Shown in pieces: positions 1 to 10,377 of a DNA stretch of 64,000 bases. Source of the DNA: Chara braunii (Eukaryota > Streptophyta > Charophyceae > Charales > Characeae); the NCBI GenBank assembly GCA_003427395.1, contig BFEA01000249.1, positions 794,278 to 858,277 on the forward strand, given 5' to 3'. The stretch's first letter is position 1. Every line of letters begins with the position of its first letter. The position numbers were made by a program, and so were the translations under genes. The notes under the pieces were generated by a model. That model searched no databases. It was given only the letters and a program-made list of their open reading frames with translations, and had not been told where the DNA came from.

Positions 1-901
1 AAGAGATAGTCTAGTCTTCCTCGCCGTGGGAGAGGAGGACAGACGCCGCACCCACAGACGGACCGCATCGAATCTCAGGAGGAGACGGATCCGCTCAGGT
101 TCGGGAAGCGAAAGCTCGACACTTTTGTCGAAGCTGGTGGCATGGGAACAGGCTTTTAAGTACTTGGCCGTTTTGGATAACATATCGCCCTACATGAAGT
201 CCATCGTCGTGGAATCTCGTCCTCCGCCACGTGGCATGTTCGGCTTCTTGTGGCGCTTCTGCCTCGGCATTCAGTCGCTGATGGACGACTCTCTTGTGGA
301 GGAGCGTAAGAGCGTCTTCTGTATTGCGAAAATGCCCTTCAAAGACTCCGACGAAGTTCATAGGCGGATGCTGTTCAGCGTTTACGTCAGACTGACAGGT
401 GATTCCAGACCCGTTCCTCGACTAGGGGACCACTGGGAAACTATAGGGTTCCAAGGCAAAGACCCAGCCACAGATCTGCGGGGATGCGGGATGCTTGCGC
501 TGCTGCAGCTGCTGTATGAAGCGGAGCACAATGCAGAGAACATGGGCTGCATCTTCAGACTGTCCCAGGATGGAACTCACGGGTTTCCGCTAAGTATCAT
601 TTCAATCAACATCACCAAATGGGCGTTGGAATCACTGCGCGCCGGAACGTTATCGAGAGAGATCAATAAGCAGAGGAGCGTGATGGACGTGATTAATCAG
701 TTCCATAGGGGGGCTTTGCATGACTTCTACAATAGATGGAAGAATGGGGGAATGACAATGTTGCACTCGGGGTTTCTGCTGAAGGAGGTGGAGGAAGCAG
801 CGATGAAAAGACCGACGGCGACGATCGGCCGAGCGTCGAGCACATTGAAGGAGTGGGTGCCGCCTCGGGTTCCGCTGGCAGTGGAATCTGTAAGGGGTTG
901 A
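1..901 (+). CDS. ELMO-domain protein, 3' part (5' end outside window)
   Basis: The frame is open from base 1 to a TGA at 899-901, so the gene enters from the left; the GTG at 26 is not a credible eukaryotic start. The hallmark ELMO segment WETIGFQGKDPATDLRG lies around bases 435-485, followed by a helical stretch ending in HRGALHDFYNRWK near 705-740. ELMO-domain (ELMOD) proteins are known as regulators or GAPs of Arf/Arl-type small GTPases; the specific partner here cannot be told. The start is basic and Ser/Arg-rich and may be a disordered tail or part of an earlier exon. About 290 residues are visible, enough for one full ELMO domain without a visible intron. The tail after about residue 265 is low complexity. 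This is the only convincing host gene in the window. The family call is firm; the subfamily is not. Confidence 0.85.
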   Translation, partial: RDSLVFLAVGEEDRRRTHRRTASNLRRRRIRSGSGSESSTLLSKLVAWEQAFKYLAVLDNISPYMKSIVVESRPPPRGMFGFLWRFCLGIQSLMDDSLVEERKSVFCIAKMPFKDSDEVHRRMLFSVYVRLTGDSRPVPRLGDHWETIGFQGKDPATDLRGCGMLALLQLLYEAEHNAENMGCIFRLSQDGTHGFPLSIISINITKWALESLRAGTLSREINKQRSVMDVINQFHRGALHDFYNRWKNGGMTMLHSGFLLKEVEEAAMKRPTATIGRASSTLKEWVPPRVPLAVESVRG

Positions 902-1042
902 TTGACCTTCGCCGAGAGGGTAATGGTCGTTGAGGATTGGATTAGATAAGAAAGGATTGGAAGAGTAATTATCATCAGCTTGTAAAAAGGGAGGGGGGGG
1001 GGGAGGAGGGGTTCGACAAAGGAGAGATGGTTTGGAAAAGGG

Positions 1043-1048
1043 AATAAA
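1043..1048 (+). promoter_or_regulatory. candidate polyadenylation signal AATAAA
   Basis: A single AATAAA lies about 140 bases after the ELMO-gene stop, at a plausible 3'-UTR distance. Algal and plant signals are loose, so this is only a candidate. Confidence 0.35.
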
Positions 1049-1146
1049 ACCGGGCGCGATTCTGTGGCGTCGGAAAGTTTTGCAAAGGCCTGGGGCGCCT
1101 GTTTCACCGATCTGTCCACGGCGCGCAGTGGATAACGCGGGGAACT

Positions 1147-1149
<3 letters not shown>

Positions 1150-1207
<58 letters not shown>
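1150..1207 (+). repeat. poly(G) tract, 58 bases
   Basis: An uninterrupted run of 58 G from 1150 to 1207. It could form G-quadruplexes and is a typical place for sequencing-length error, so the exact length is uncertain. Confidence 0.95.
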
Positions 1208-1208
<1 letters not shown>

Positions 1209-1376
1209 GGGGGATGGGAAAAGGAATGGGAATGGGAATGGGATTGAGATTTGGAACAGGAGCAGTGGTGGGATTATGGAAGAGGGAAAGGAATCGGGAA
1301 CAAGGAAGTGGACCTGGAACAGGAAGGGAAGGCTGGGATTGAAAGCTATGTAACCGGGTGAACGCGTTGAACGCGC

Positions 1377-2006
1377 TGTAGGCGCGAATACCCTTACAAG
1401 GGTATCCGCCCTGGTTTTTGCATGCGACAGAAAATAGGCTTGGTTTAGAATTTAAGTATTCTGCGTGAGGCGCGACCGCGTCTGTGATTTACGACGACAG
1501 GGGTGGTTGACTAGAATAAAGAGTATGTGGGCGCGCGGATTTAAGGCGCGCGTGATCTTTTTGTTGATGATTGAAGAGTCGGCGTGGTCACCGGCCAGAA
1601 TTTGGTTTTTTCTGATTAAGTAGGGATTAAAGGGGTTATGTCCCGTTGACTATGGCGTTTGCCTGTGACTTGGGCATACCCGCGGAGGACGACATCGACA
1701 GTGAGGAGGCTTTGAAACATTTTCAGTAGGTTCACGTGCGGGTCCGATAGGCGTGTTACTGCGCGTACTCCCTATGCTACATCGAACGAGAAACGCCATC
1801 GGCTGGTCCACCTCTGCGATTGCAACCGAGTAGCTTTCATACTATGGACTGGTAGCTCGGCGGGGATACGCCCACCGAAGGGAGGTGACAGCTCCCGTAA
1901 GGTGAAGGTAAGTTGTGCCTCGCGTAGGCCCTATCCTGTCGTAGGGGCTCGCGAGAGGTATGGCTGGCGCACTCAGGCGGAGCGGCCTAAGGAAGCTCCA
2001 TTCGCG
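1377..2006 (+). mobile_element. family-H element, short copy C (tail truncated by Penelope-like insertion)
   Basis: It begins TGTAG at 1377 with a subterminal palindrome (1382-1411) followed by GGTTTTTGCATG, matching the outer ends of the composites at 12800, 19902, 32113 and 56100. Bases 1730-2000 closely match the tail of the 7 kb arms (38860-39130 on plus; 49140-49400 on minus), including the cctatcctgtcgtaggggct segment. The middle of the 7 kb body is missing, so this is a 0.63 kb internally deleted copy. It stops at about 2006 where the Penelope-like copy begins, losing the last ~100 bases of the tail. No coding capacity is visible. Confidence 0.65.
1382..1411. repeat. subterminal palindrome of family H (copy C)
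   Basis: Core ATACCCTTACAAGGGTAT with outer pairs G-C, C-G, G-C. A T-tract follows 5 bases later. The same core recurs at 12811, 19878, 32124 and 56071. Confidence 0.75.
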
Positions 2007-2011
2007 GTCTG

Positions 2012-3447
2012 GTGTTGGCGCACTTGCGTTTGCTTTTTGCAATCTCATTACAGCGTGTTACATCGCTGTATTTAATCGCGTCGCCGCAACTTCCACAATT
2101 TCAACACTCCCCACTGCCAACCTCTTCCACTTCCAATGCGATAGTCCCTTTCCGTCCTAACCCCATCCCTACCACTACTGCTGCACCCTGGATACCTAGA
2201 CAACGGAACAATGACGGCGAGGTTTTCTCGTTTCTCCGCGAACTCGTTCATGACAAAAGAGAAGAGAAGGACAGGAGGCGCGAAGAGGAGGAACGTCGAA
2301 GGAAGGAAGAGCAAAGAAGGATTGACAAGGAAGAGGAGAGAAAACGACTCGAGGAAGAAGAGGCTCGGCAGGCTGAGAAGGAAGCTCGTATGGCCAGAAT
2401 CATCCACTCCAAGATGGAGGAACTTGACAGACAGCACCAGGCAAGAACTGAAGAGGAGAATAAAAAGATTTGGAAGGAGATTGAGCGAGTGGTTGAAGAA
2501 CCATCACGCAGCAAGCATGAGAACGAGGCAGCTGTCGAGGAAGTTGACAACCGCAAACGCTCACAGTAGATGATCGAAGGGTCTCTTCCGACTCTCCCAG
2601 CTCAGGGCAAGGCCCGTACTACGACACCTACATGACAAGGACCTCCTCTTTCATCTCTGGACGCTGGTCTTCTTCTCATGGAGATTGATAAGGTTCAGCG
2701 TACGCAGGATACTCAGTTCGGCATTATCCGTCGAATGATGGAACTAGTTGAGAACTTAAATTCTTCTATCTCTCTGCCTACCAGGACTCAGGCTCAGGCC
2801 CCAAGGGACCCCGGTCCTTCTAGCCGGGCCCCTACCCGACCTCCCCATTCATCTGCTTTCCCCTCTTCCCGTCCTCCTCCCCCTCCCCCTCCCCCTCCCC
2901 CTCCTCCTCCTCCTCCCCCCCCCTCTTCATCCGATCATCTCCACCTCCTCCTCCTCCTCCTCCTCCTCCTTATCCACGGAAGAAGACCCCTGCCTCGACG
3001 GATCCTTGTTCGTCTAAAGGACGTGTAGATGAGAACAAGACTCCTAGTGCTAATCGCTTCTCTGCCAGGCTTGCTGACATGTTCGCCTCAGTGGCTGGAA
3101 ATGTGGCGCGAAGAAGATCACGATCTGTTTCCCGTGCCAGACGTGCTGCAGCCGATGAGCCGCTCGTTTTTTATCGCGTGATTCCAGGCAGAAAGGCCTC
3201 GGTTGCCTCCCCCGGTACAGAAGGCCGAAAGAAGTACGCAGAAGACCTGAAGAAAGAACTGCTCACCAAGCCTAAGCACCAACTGGAGTCGCTCTGCAAG
3301 GCCGACAAGATCAAGTATTATAACAAGAAGCAGGCCTCTACCGATCTGGCGGAGATCCGTACACGAGATGCATACGGCGACGACTCAGATGACGAAGGCC
3401 TTGATAATATTGCGTCCGACACTCAAGAGAAGAACCCCTCTTGGTAA
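2012..3447 (+). pseudogene. Penelope-like copy 1, N-terminal coiled-coil / Pro-rich / SAP-like region
   Basis: Segments in order: an N-terminal Ser/Pro stretch, a highly charged Glu/Arg/Lys coiled coil (about 2240-2500), a linker with MEIDKVQRTQDTQF, a poly-Pro stretch (2875-2990), a basic Arg/Ser stretch (3105-3150), and a SAP-like motif around HQLESLCKADKIKYYNKK (3280-3330). SAP motifs usually bind DNA, so targeting or template handling is possible; that is inference. Breaks compared with copy 2 are a TAG at 2567-2569, a TGA near 2634 and a frameshift inside the Pro-rich part. It ends at TAA 3445-3447 in the same frame as the nuclease that follows. No exact database family can be named from the sequence alone. 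Confidence 0.6.
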
Positions 3448-3513
3448 TCTGCGGATCCCGCCGTTATTTGGCGGTACTGGTTTAAAACCTTTGGTAACAG
3501 GAGAGATGTGGCC

Positions 3514-4140
3514 ATGAGGGCGTCAGAATGGGAATATAGAGAAGCATGGGCACGATTTTTGGTCATCCTCCTCGCTTTTTTGGGTCAACTAGCTTGGGCT
3601 AAGAAGTTTCTTAGTTTATGGTAAGATATCCTTGCAAATGGTCTAGATCTGTTTCACCCCGCTGGTCCTTGTGTCCATGTACTGATTTCCCCTTTCTTCC
3701 ATGAAGTTTATATCGGTTCTACGACTAGGAATCTTACGGATCGCTGACATGAACACATTAGACTGCTTTATAGCCGCACTGGTAGTCATTCCCATCGTCT
3801 TATTTCCTAGCTCGGTAAGAAAGGTTGGTACTCATACGTTGCTATCCCTACCTCCTTCCCTCCACTGGACGAATTGAGACATGCTGAATCCCTCTTTATA
3901 TCACAATGGAACCCTGCGCTCAACTCTCGTGTTTTTCACAAGAAGCATGGATGTCGTAGGATAGGAACATTCTTCTCATTCACCAAGGAGTCACTCGCAC
4001 CTCGTTTCCAGAAATGCTCATCTGTTTTTCCGTTGCCCCTGGTTCGGCCCTCCCTCCCCCCAACCCCTCGCCATACTTCTACTCTCTCCTCTCCTGCCTG
4101 GATGCTTGTCGAAGTAAAGGTGTTACCACCGCTACCGTAA
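3514..4140 (+). pseudogene. Penelope-like copy 1, GIY-YIG endonuclease
   Basis: Reads in the frame of the upstream region and contains the GIY-like YVLISPFFHEVYIGSTTRNL block (about 3675-3740) and the distal ELRHAESLFISQWNPALNSR block (about 3868-3928), which supplies the conserved Glu and Asn of GIY-YIG nucleases. In-frame stops near 3622, 3745 and 3808 and a small deletion near 3962 relative to copy 2 inactivate it. In Penelope-like elements this nuclease nicks the target to prime reverse transcription. Position before the RT is the notable point. Confidence 0.7.
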
Positions 4141-5123
4141 TTAGCTCTGGAGGCGAGATCTTTCTCGAAGCTTGGAGTAGACTTGCCAGATGTTTTGGCT
4201 ACTCATCTGTGTTTATCAATGATCAGATCATGGTCTTTAACTTTTTGAAATCTCAGGTTATCGCCGGCGCCTCGTTCACTTTTACCTGTATCCGCAGAAA
4301 TTTTAACGCTAGAGAGAGACGTAAGAATACTCTCATTTCTTTGCTACACGTCCCCTGGACTATCAGCTTGTTACATAAATTTTCCCTCTCCAGCCTTATC
4401 AAGCTCTACAACACTACTGACCTTCTATCCTCTACTGAAACTAGAGGAAAATCGAAAAGATTAGTGGGATGATTTATTTCTAAGAATGTCGGGTTCGAAT
4501 GCATGCATCGCCTTGTGATAAAAATTAGATTCAATCCTTCTATTAGGAAGTCTGCGGTCGCCTACATCACCAAGAACGAAATCAGAAAACGCGTTCAACA
4601 ATCCTGCTTATGCGATTTCCTGATCTCAAGGATTCGTATTGTTTGGACTGGTAACTTATCCATTGCTAGGAGGTTTCACAACCATCGGGAATGTGTCAAA
4701 TCAATCACTTCCGCATGTACTTGTGCTACCCTGACTGGATTTCCCCGCAATGTAGACGGTCATGTTTCTTTCCGTTTCTCTGAACTTCCTAACCTTCCCT
4801 CATTATTAACTAACTCTAATAACATTTGTAAACCCTCCCTTACTACCTCTTCCAACCACATCATGCATGCGATCAAAACTGGGTTAACCAAATTGCCCGA
4901 CTACCATAACTACCGACCTTCAAGACCAGCTATTTTGGGTTGTTTTTCCACCAGGCACCCCTCTGATCATTTCATTTCCCTCTTATGGGTAACGAAATTA
5001 GAAGGTCTGGTTGTTATGCCTTTAGATCACAATTCCGGGGATACCTTCGCCTGTTGTCAACTAATCTACTCGAATGCAATGAATGAACTCTTCCTGAAGA
5101 GCCTAGGATTCACACTTTTTTGA
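4141..5123 (+). pseudogene. Penelope-like copy 1, linker between nuclease and RT with CxC motif
   Basis: The frame runs from about 4014 with one stop near 4470 (copy 2 has Ser there) and ends at TGA 5121-5123. It is rich in basic and aromatic residues and contains CTCATLTGFPRNVDGHV (about 4715-4765). The CxC...P...GHV...SE pattern recurs in the unrelated-looking RT relic at 25133 (CVCKNF...GYV...SE), so it is likely a conserved pre-RT zinc-type motif of this group. The function of the rest is not recognised. Confidence 0.55.
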
Positions 5124-5166
5124 CAAACCATGTGCCCGGGTTGTCTCCAAGCTTAAGGAAGATTTT

Positions 5167-6420
5167 TTGAACTCTAATTCTCATCGCCTTGCAGGCTGGA
5201 AACAGAGAGCTAATTTTGGACAGTGCTATGTGATTCCCAAGCATAAGGATACAAGCAGGTGGAGACCTATCTCACCGTCTTTCTTCGAACCTACGGTTCG
5301 GATAAGCAGGATAATAGGGAAAGCCATTAATGCACTTCTATGGTCACTCTCTCCCCACCTTCACTACAACCTCCGCTTCACTTCCATGGTTAGGGAAAGA
5401 ATAACCTCCTTACATAAAAAGGCGAGAAGATTTTCTGATGGTTTCCTACTATCTACGAGTTTCGACATTAAGGAAATATTTACCAAGCTTCCACATGTCT
5501 CTATCATCACAGCACTAGATTTGATCTGTGACTTTTTCAGGGCTAAGGGAACGAACAGTGTTTGGGTAAACAAGCTAGGCAACGGGGTAACCCTCTCTTC
5601 GAAATCTGTAGTCATCGGATAGGTTAGAGTTAAGTTTTCCCAATTAATTGCCTCGGTCAAATTCGAGCTAGAGAACATCTTCATTTTCGCCGGTTCTCAG
5701 CTTCTGCGACAAGTCATAGGCGTACCTATGGGAAAAAGTTCCAGTCCAGCCCTGGCTTGCCTACTTTGCTCCTACAATGAGTTCTGTTTTATCTCTTCCA
5801 TAGGCACGGATGCTCGCTTCATCACGGGACTTGGCTTGATCGACGATGTCGACATATTTTTCCTCTTTCCTCGAATCAACAAGTTTTTCATATAAAAAAA
5901 AAATTCTATCTACAAGGGCTTTCTCGCATCATACGGTAACAACCTTACTCTTCTTCATACAAATGATGAAAGTGGCTGCTGGGAATTTTTGGGTTCCACG
6001 GTTATAACTTTTTGCGCCCCTCCTTCTGCAAGATGCGTTGCCACCATGAAGAATCAGATATGTTTGGACGACACACCCCCACCTCTGATTTTGACCACAC
6101 AAGATTTCACTTCATATGGACCAATTCAGCAAAAACAAGGGGTTGTTTTGTGCCACTTGAAGAGGTTACTGACCCACTCCTCAGACAACAGAGGCGTGGG
6201 TCTCAGTTTGCTTGCATTACGACGGGTGTTTAGACTCAAACAATTTCCTCGTAGTATGTTTCCTAGATGCCTCAAGGGGTTTTCCCTCAATCACCGTAGA
6301 ATTTGGGATGCATGGGTTGATATTTTCTCTACTTTTGAGGAATTTTTCCCCACGTAGAAACGGCCTTTTTGAATTATCAATGGCCTGGAACGGTCGACGC
6401 CTCCCCCACAACCCCTATCG
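5167..6420 (+). pseudogene. Penelope-like copy 1, reverse transcriptase
   Basis: RT blocks in order: CYVIPKHKD and RWRPI (5228-5275), SFDIKEIFTKLPH (5460-5500, usual D of motif A), GVPMGKSSSPALACLLCSYN (5720-5780, motif B), and LIDDVDIFF (5838-5865, motif C with both Asp retained). The weak similarity GCWEFLGSTV (5974-6003) lies where the downstream RT region is expected. Frames change near 5130, 5625, 5900 and 5990 and there are several stops, so no functional protein is made. The motif set is that of Penelope-like RTs (telomerase-related) rather than LTR or LINE RTs. Confidence 0.75.
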
Positions 6421-6788
6421 GACCTAGGACGCAAGGGTAGTTACTACATCCCGATTCTCTGGACTCGACCCCTCAGTTCAGCAGCCTTTGACCTATGAAT
6501 TCCCTGCCGCCACTAGGCGTCCTTTCCTGATACCCAACTTTTGTACCCCGTCTGACCTTTTAGCTAAGGACGGTTGCTGCATTCAAGTATTTAGTCCCCG
6601 AGGTAGTCTCTGAACACCTTTCTTTTTGATACGCGTCGTCCATTCTCTGCGCCCAGTTTCCCGACGTGAGTTTTTTGGAATTTGTATGTGCGCCCTATGC
6701 ACCCAGGACACAGGGCACTCCTCTAGGTAATTCCCGCCTTATTCCATCACCGTTCCCTTCTCCGCCTCTCTTCTCCCCGCTCCCCTCC

Positions 6789-6865
<77 letters not shown>

Positions 6866-8012
6866 CCTTCCATCCTTCCTTTTCCCTCCCTCTCTTTCTT
6901 TTTCTCTCGCCTTCTCTCGCTCTGAGACTCCTGTCATCAGACCCTTTCTATCTTCGGGGTTTCGTTTTCTCGACCGGTCCCTAACTCCCTATTTCGATGT
7001 TCTGTTCGTTGATTGTGGTTGTTGTATTTCTGAGGAAACTACGAGTACTAGCGGTACCTCTGACTTTCTGCTTCAAGAATTCATTCGCCCTGCAGTCTTT
7101 GAAGTACCATCCAAGTTTGCTTTGTGACATCCCTTCAACGGCTCCGTGGTATTCTCTTGTGACCTTCGGCCGCATCAATACTTTGCCCGAAGCATCGGCG
7201 GGTTGCAGCTTTGGCGCCGTCGCTACCTTTGTCTCATGTTCTCAGATAATGATACATCTACGACACATGCTCTGTGGGACTCGGGTTAGAGAACATATTC
7301 ATTTCGCCGTGCCGCTTGTGCAACATTGATGGGTCTGTTCCACTCGGATTTTGACACGTGCTCTAACTTTCGAATCTTTTTTGACTCTGGTAATCAACCC
7401 GGACATTCGCTCCGCGGAAGTTTCTTACAACCTACCCTTCTCTGTCCGTTTAGAGTGTCACACCAGTGGCTCTAACGCTTTATTTTCACTGTCAAACAAT
7501 TGATAGGACTCTTGATAGTTGTTTGTCAGATGGTTCCCTTCTACTCCTCCGACGGGTCAACCCTTTGGCTTTCTATGATTAGTTCTGCACTCTGCAGTTT
7601 CAGGATCTCCTTCGAGTCTGCTCCTTTGTCCGTCTCTCCCTCTATGACTCTCAAGATGATCGTCGGATCTTACCTCCAGTCTTGCCATTCTTTCCCAGAC
7701 CTCTACTCCTCCTTGCCCTCTAAGCTTAGTGAGCTTCTTCTGTGTGACGACTACGGATCATAGGGATATTCTACATGATGAAGTACTATATATTGAGCAC
7801 TCAGATCGACTTTGACATGCGCTCCTTTCGTCCCCTGACGATTTCGTTTCTCGCGAACGGATGAAACGATCGTAGGGACTTCGCCAGCATGGCCCTACTT
7901 GTTGTACGCTGATTTTACACAAGTGTCTGTTTTTTCACGCGTATCTTATGGCTACTTTCTTGTATACCTTCTCCTTCTCCTGCTCTTTCTCCCTATCATC
8001 CATCTCCATCAC
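6421..8012 (+). other. 3' region of Penelope-like copy 1, no recognised gene
   Basis: Only short frames that I cannot assign. It includes the CT microsatellite at 6792-6860 and pyrimidine-rich blocks. It may be the 3' UTR or decayed coding tail of copy 1, or unrelated DNA caught between the copies. Confidence 0.4.
6792..6860 (+). repeat. (CT)n microsatellite
   Basis: About 34 uninterrupted CT units flanked by further pyrimidine-rich sequence. Confidence 0.95.
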
Positions 8013-8190
8013 TATGGTTGTGTCCTACATCTTTTTTCACTTCTAATCTATCGGGTTTTGGTGTTTAACGCACTTCTGTGTTTTTCATGATTTCCATGAT
8101 GCTATGGTTGTGTCCTATATTTTTTTTCACTTCTAATCTATCAGGTTTTGGTGTTTAACGCACTTCTGCGTTCTCCATGATTTTTGTAGC
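8013..8190 (+). repeat. 90-bp tandem duplication before the Penelope-like junction
   Basis: Two adjacent copies start at tatggttgtgtcc (8013 and 8103), period 90, differing at a few bases. The second copy ends about 25 bases before copy 2 starts, so it may be a 3'-end feature of copy 1. Confidence 0.8.
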
Positions 8191-8219
8191 GTCTTAACCA
8201 CTTCGTTATTCGCAGTCTG

Positions 8220-9668
8220 GTGTCGGCGCACTTGCGTTTGCTTTTCACGATCTCGTTACACCGTGTTACATCGCTGTATTTAATCGCGTCGCCGCAATTT
8301 CCGCAATTTCAACACTCCCCACCGCCAACCTCTTCCACTTCCAATGCGATAGTCCCTTTCCGTCCTAATCCCATCCCTACCACTTCTGTTGCACCCTGGA
8401 TACCTAGACAACGGAACAATGACAGCGAGGTTGTCTCGTTACTCCGAGAACTCGTTCATGACAGAAGAGAAGAGAAGGACAGGAGGCGTGAAGAGGAGGA
8501 ACGTCGAAGGAAGGAAGAGCAAAAAAGGATTGACAAGGAAGAGGAGAGAAAGCAACTCGAGGAAGAAAAGGCTCGGCAGGCTGAGAAGGAAGCTAATATA
8601 GCCAGAATCATCAACTCCAAGATGGAGGAACTTGACAGACAGCACCAGGCAAGAACCGAAGAGGAGAACAAAAAGATTTGGAAGGAGATTGAGCGAGTGG
8701 TTGGAGAACCATCACGTAGCAAGCATGGGAAGGAGGCAGTTGTCGAGGAAGTTGACAACCGCAAACGCTCACAGCATATGATCGAAGGGTCTCCTCCGAC
8801 TCTCCCAGCTCAGGGCAAGGCCCGTACTACGACACCTACACAACAAGGACCTCCTCTTTCATCTTTGGACGCTGGTCTTCTTCTCATGGAGATTGATAAT
8901 GTTCAGCGTACGCAGGACACTCAGTTCAGCGTTATCCGTCGAATGATGGAACTAGTTGAGAACTTGAATTCTTTTATCTCTCTGCCTACCAGGACTCAGG
9001 CTCAGGCCCCAAGGGACCCCGACCCTTCTAGCCAGGCCCCTACCCGACCTCCCCATTCATCTGCTTTCCCCTCTTCCCCTCCTACTCCCCCTCCCCCTCC
9101 CCCTCCCCCTCCCCCTCCTCCATCTCCCCCTCCTTCCAATCCTCCCCCCTCTTCATCCAATCTTCCTTCACCACCTCCTCCTCCTCCTCCTCCTTATCCA
9201 CGGAAGAAGACCCCTGCTTCGACGGATCCTTGTACGTCTAAAAGACGTGTAGATGAGAACAAGACTCCTGGTGCTAATCGCTTCTCTGCCAGGCTTGCTG
9301 ACATGTTCGCCTTAGTGGCCGAAAATGTGACGTGAAGAAGATCACGATCTGTTTCCCCTCCCAGGCATGCTGCAGCCGATGAGCCGCTCGGTTTTGATCG
9401 CGTGATTCCAGGCAGAAAGGCCGTGGTTGCCTCCCCCGGTAAAGAAGGCCGAAAGAAGTACGCAGAAGACCTAAACAAAGAACTGCTCACCAAGACTAAG
9501 CACCAACTAGAGTCGCTCTGCAAGGCCGACAAGATCAAGTATTGTACCAAGAAGCAGGCCTCTGCCGATCTGGCGGAGATCCGTACACGAGATTCATACG
9601 GCGACGACTCAGATGACGAAGGCCTTGACAATATTGCGTCAGACACTCAAGAGGAGAACCCCTCTTGA
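8220..9668 (+). pseudogene. Penelope-like copy 2, N-terminal coiled-coil / Pro-rich / SAP-like region
   Basis: One frame throughout, broken only by TGA 9333-9335, where copy 1 has CGA (Arg), a CpG-decay type change. Residues about 80-170 form a Glu/Arg/Lys coiled coil, residues about 270-330 are poly-Pro, followed by a basic KKTPAS...SKRRVDENK stretch. After the stop come a basic patch and a SAP-like motif, HQLESLCKADKIKYCTKK (about 9500-9555), then an acidic GDDSDDEGLD end. Without the TGA the product would be about 480 residues. The start is uncertain (8220 is GTG). It may act as a nucleic-acid-binding partner of the nuclease/RT; this is inference from composition and position. Confidence 0.6.
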
Positions 9669-9737
9669 TAATTTGCGGATCCCGCCGTTATTTGGCGGTA
9701 CTAGTTTAAAACCTTTGGTAACAGGAGAGATGTGGCC

Positions 9738-10376
9738 ATGAGGGCGTCAGAATGGGAATATAGAGAAGCATATGCACGATTTTTTGTCATCCTCCTCGCT
9801 TTTTTTGGTCAACTAGCTTGGGCTAAGAAGTTTCTTAGTTTATGGTCAGATATCCTTGCAAATGGTCTAGATCTGTTTCACCCCGCTGGTCCTTGTGTCT
9901 ATGTACTGATTTCCCCTTTCTTCCATGCAGTTTATATCGGTTCAACGACTAGGAATCTTACGGATCGCTGGCATGAACACATTAGACTGCCTTATAGCTG
10001 CACTGGTAGTCATTCCCATCGTCTCAAATCCTGGCTCGGTAAGAAAGGCTGGTACTGATACGTTGCTTTCCCTATCGCCTTCCCTCCGCTGGAGGAATTG
10101 AGACATGTTGAATCCCTCTTGATATCACGATGGAACCCTGCGCTCAACTCTCGTGTTTTTCACAAGAAGCATGGATGTCGTAGGAAAGGAAGAAGAGAGA
10201 AGGCTATTTTTCTCAATCACCAAGGAGTTACTCGCACCTCCTTTCCAGGAAGGCTCATCTGTTTTTCCGTTGCCCCTGGTCCGTCCCTCCCTCCCCCCAA
10301 CCCCTCGCCATATTCCTACTCTCTCCTCTCCTACCTGGATGCTTTCGAAGTAAAGGTGTTACCACCGCTACCGTAA
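9738..10376 (+). pseudogene. Penelope-like copy 2, GIY-YIG endonuclease
   Basis: Best-preserved nuclease of the window. After an N-terminal helix-rich stretch comes CVYVLISPFFHAVYIGSTTR with the following RNLTDRWHEHIR (9895-9987), giving the Tyr, YIG and Arg signature. After TGA 10056-10058 (Ser in copy 1) the same frame continues with ELRHVESLLISRWNPALNSR (10095-10155), giving the distal Glu and Asn. The remainder (GRLICFSVAPG...) is shared with copy 1, but a one-base loss near 10350 shifts the frame and ends it at 10376. ATG 9738 is the first Met of the frame; the frame is the same as that of the upstream region, separated by TGA-TAA. Confidence 0.75.
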
Positions 10377-10377
10377 T

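Larger units (their letters stand above)
902..1376. other. 3' flank of ELMO gene, no gene
   Basis: The stretch is G-rich: a G11 run near 990, a G58 run at 1150-1207 and GGAATG repeats near 1220-1245. Its open frames are poly-Gly artefacts of the G run. Confidence 0.6.
2007..8212 (+). mobile_element. Penelope-like retroelement, copy 1 (long but broken)
   Basis: Starts with gtctggtgttggcgcacttg, also found at the start of copy 2 (8213). Coding order is coiled-coil/Pro-rich/SAP-like region, GIY-YIG nuclease, CxC linker, then RT with GVPMGKSSSPALA and an IDD catalytic motif. In classical Penelope elements the nuclease follows the RT; here it comes first, as known for the Chlamys-type clade of green algae. 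Frames are interrupted by many stops and shifts, so the copy is dead. The right edge is set by the start of copy 2, giving a head-to-tail tandem typical of Penelope-like elements. Where the coding part ends and the 3' UTR begins (after about 6420) is unclear. Confidence 0.75.

Noticed and set aside
1032-1247. Open frame with a poly-Gly stretch
   Set aside because: It is created by the G58 run; there is no other coding sign.
2072-2556. Minus-strand Ser/Leu-rich frames opposite the coiled coil
   Set aside because: Shadows of the Glu/Arg/Lys-rich coiled-coil region; the same shadows recur in copy 2.
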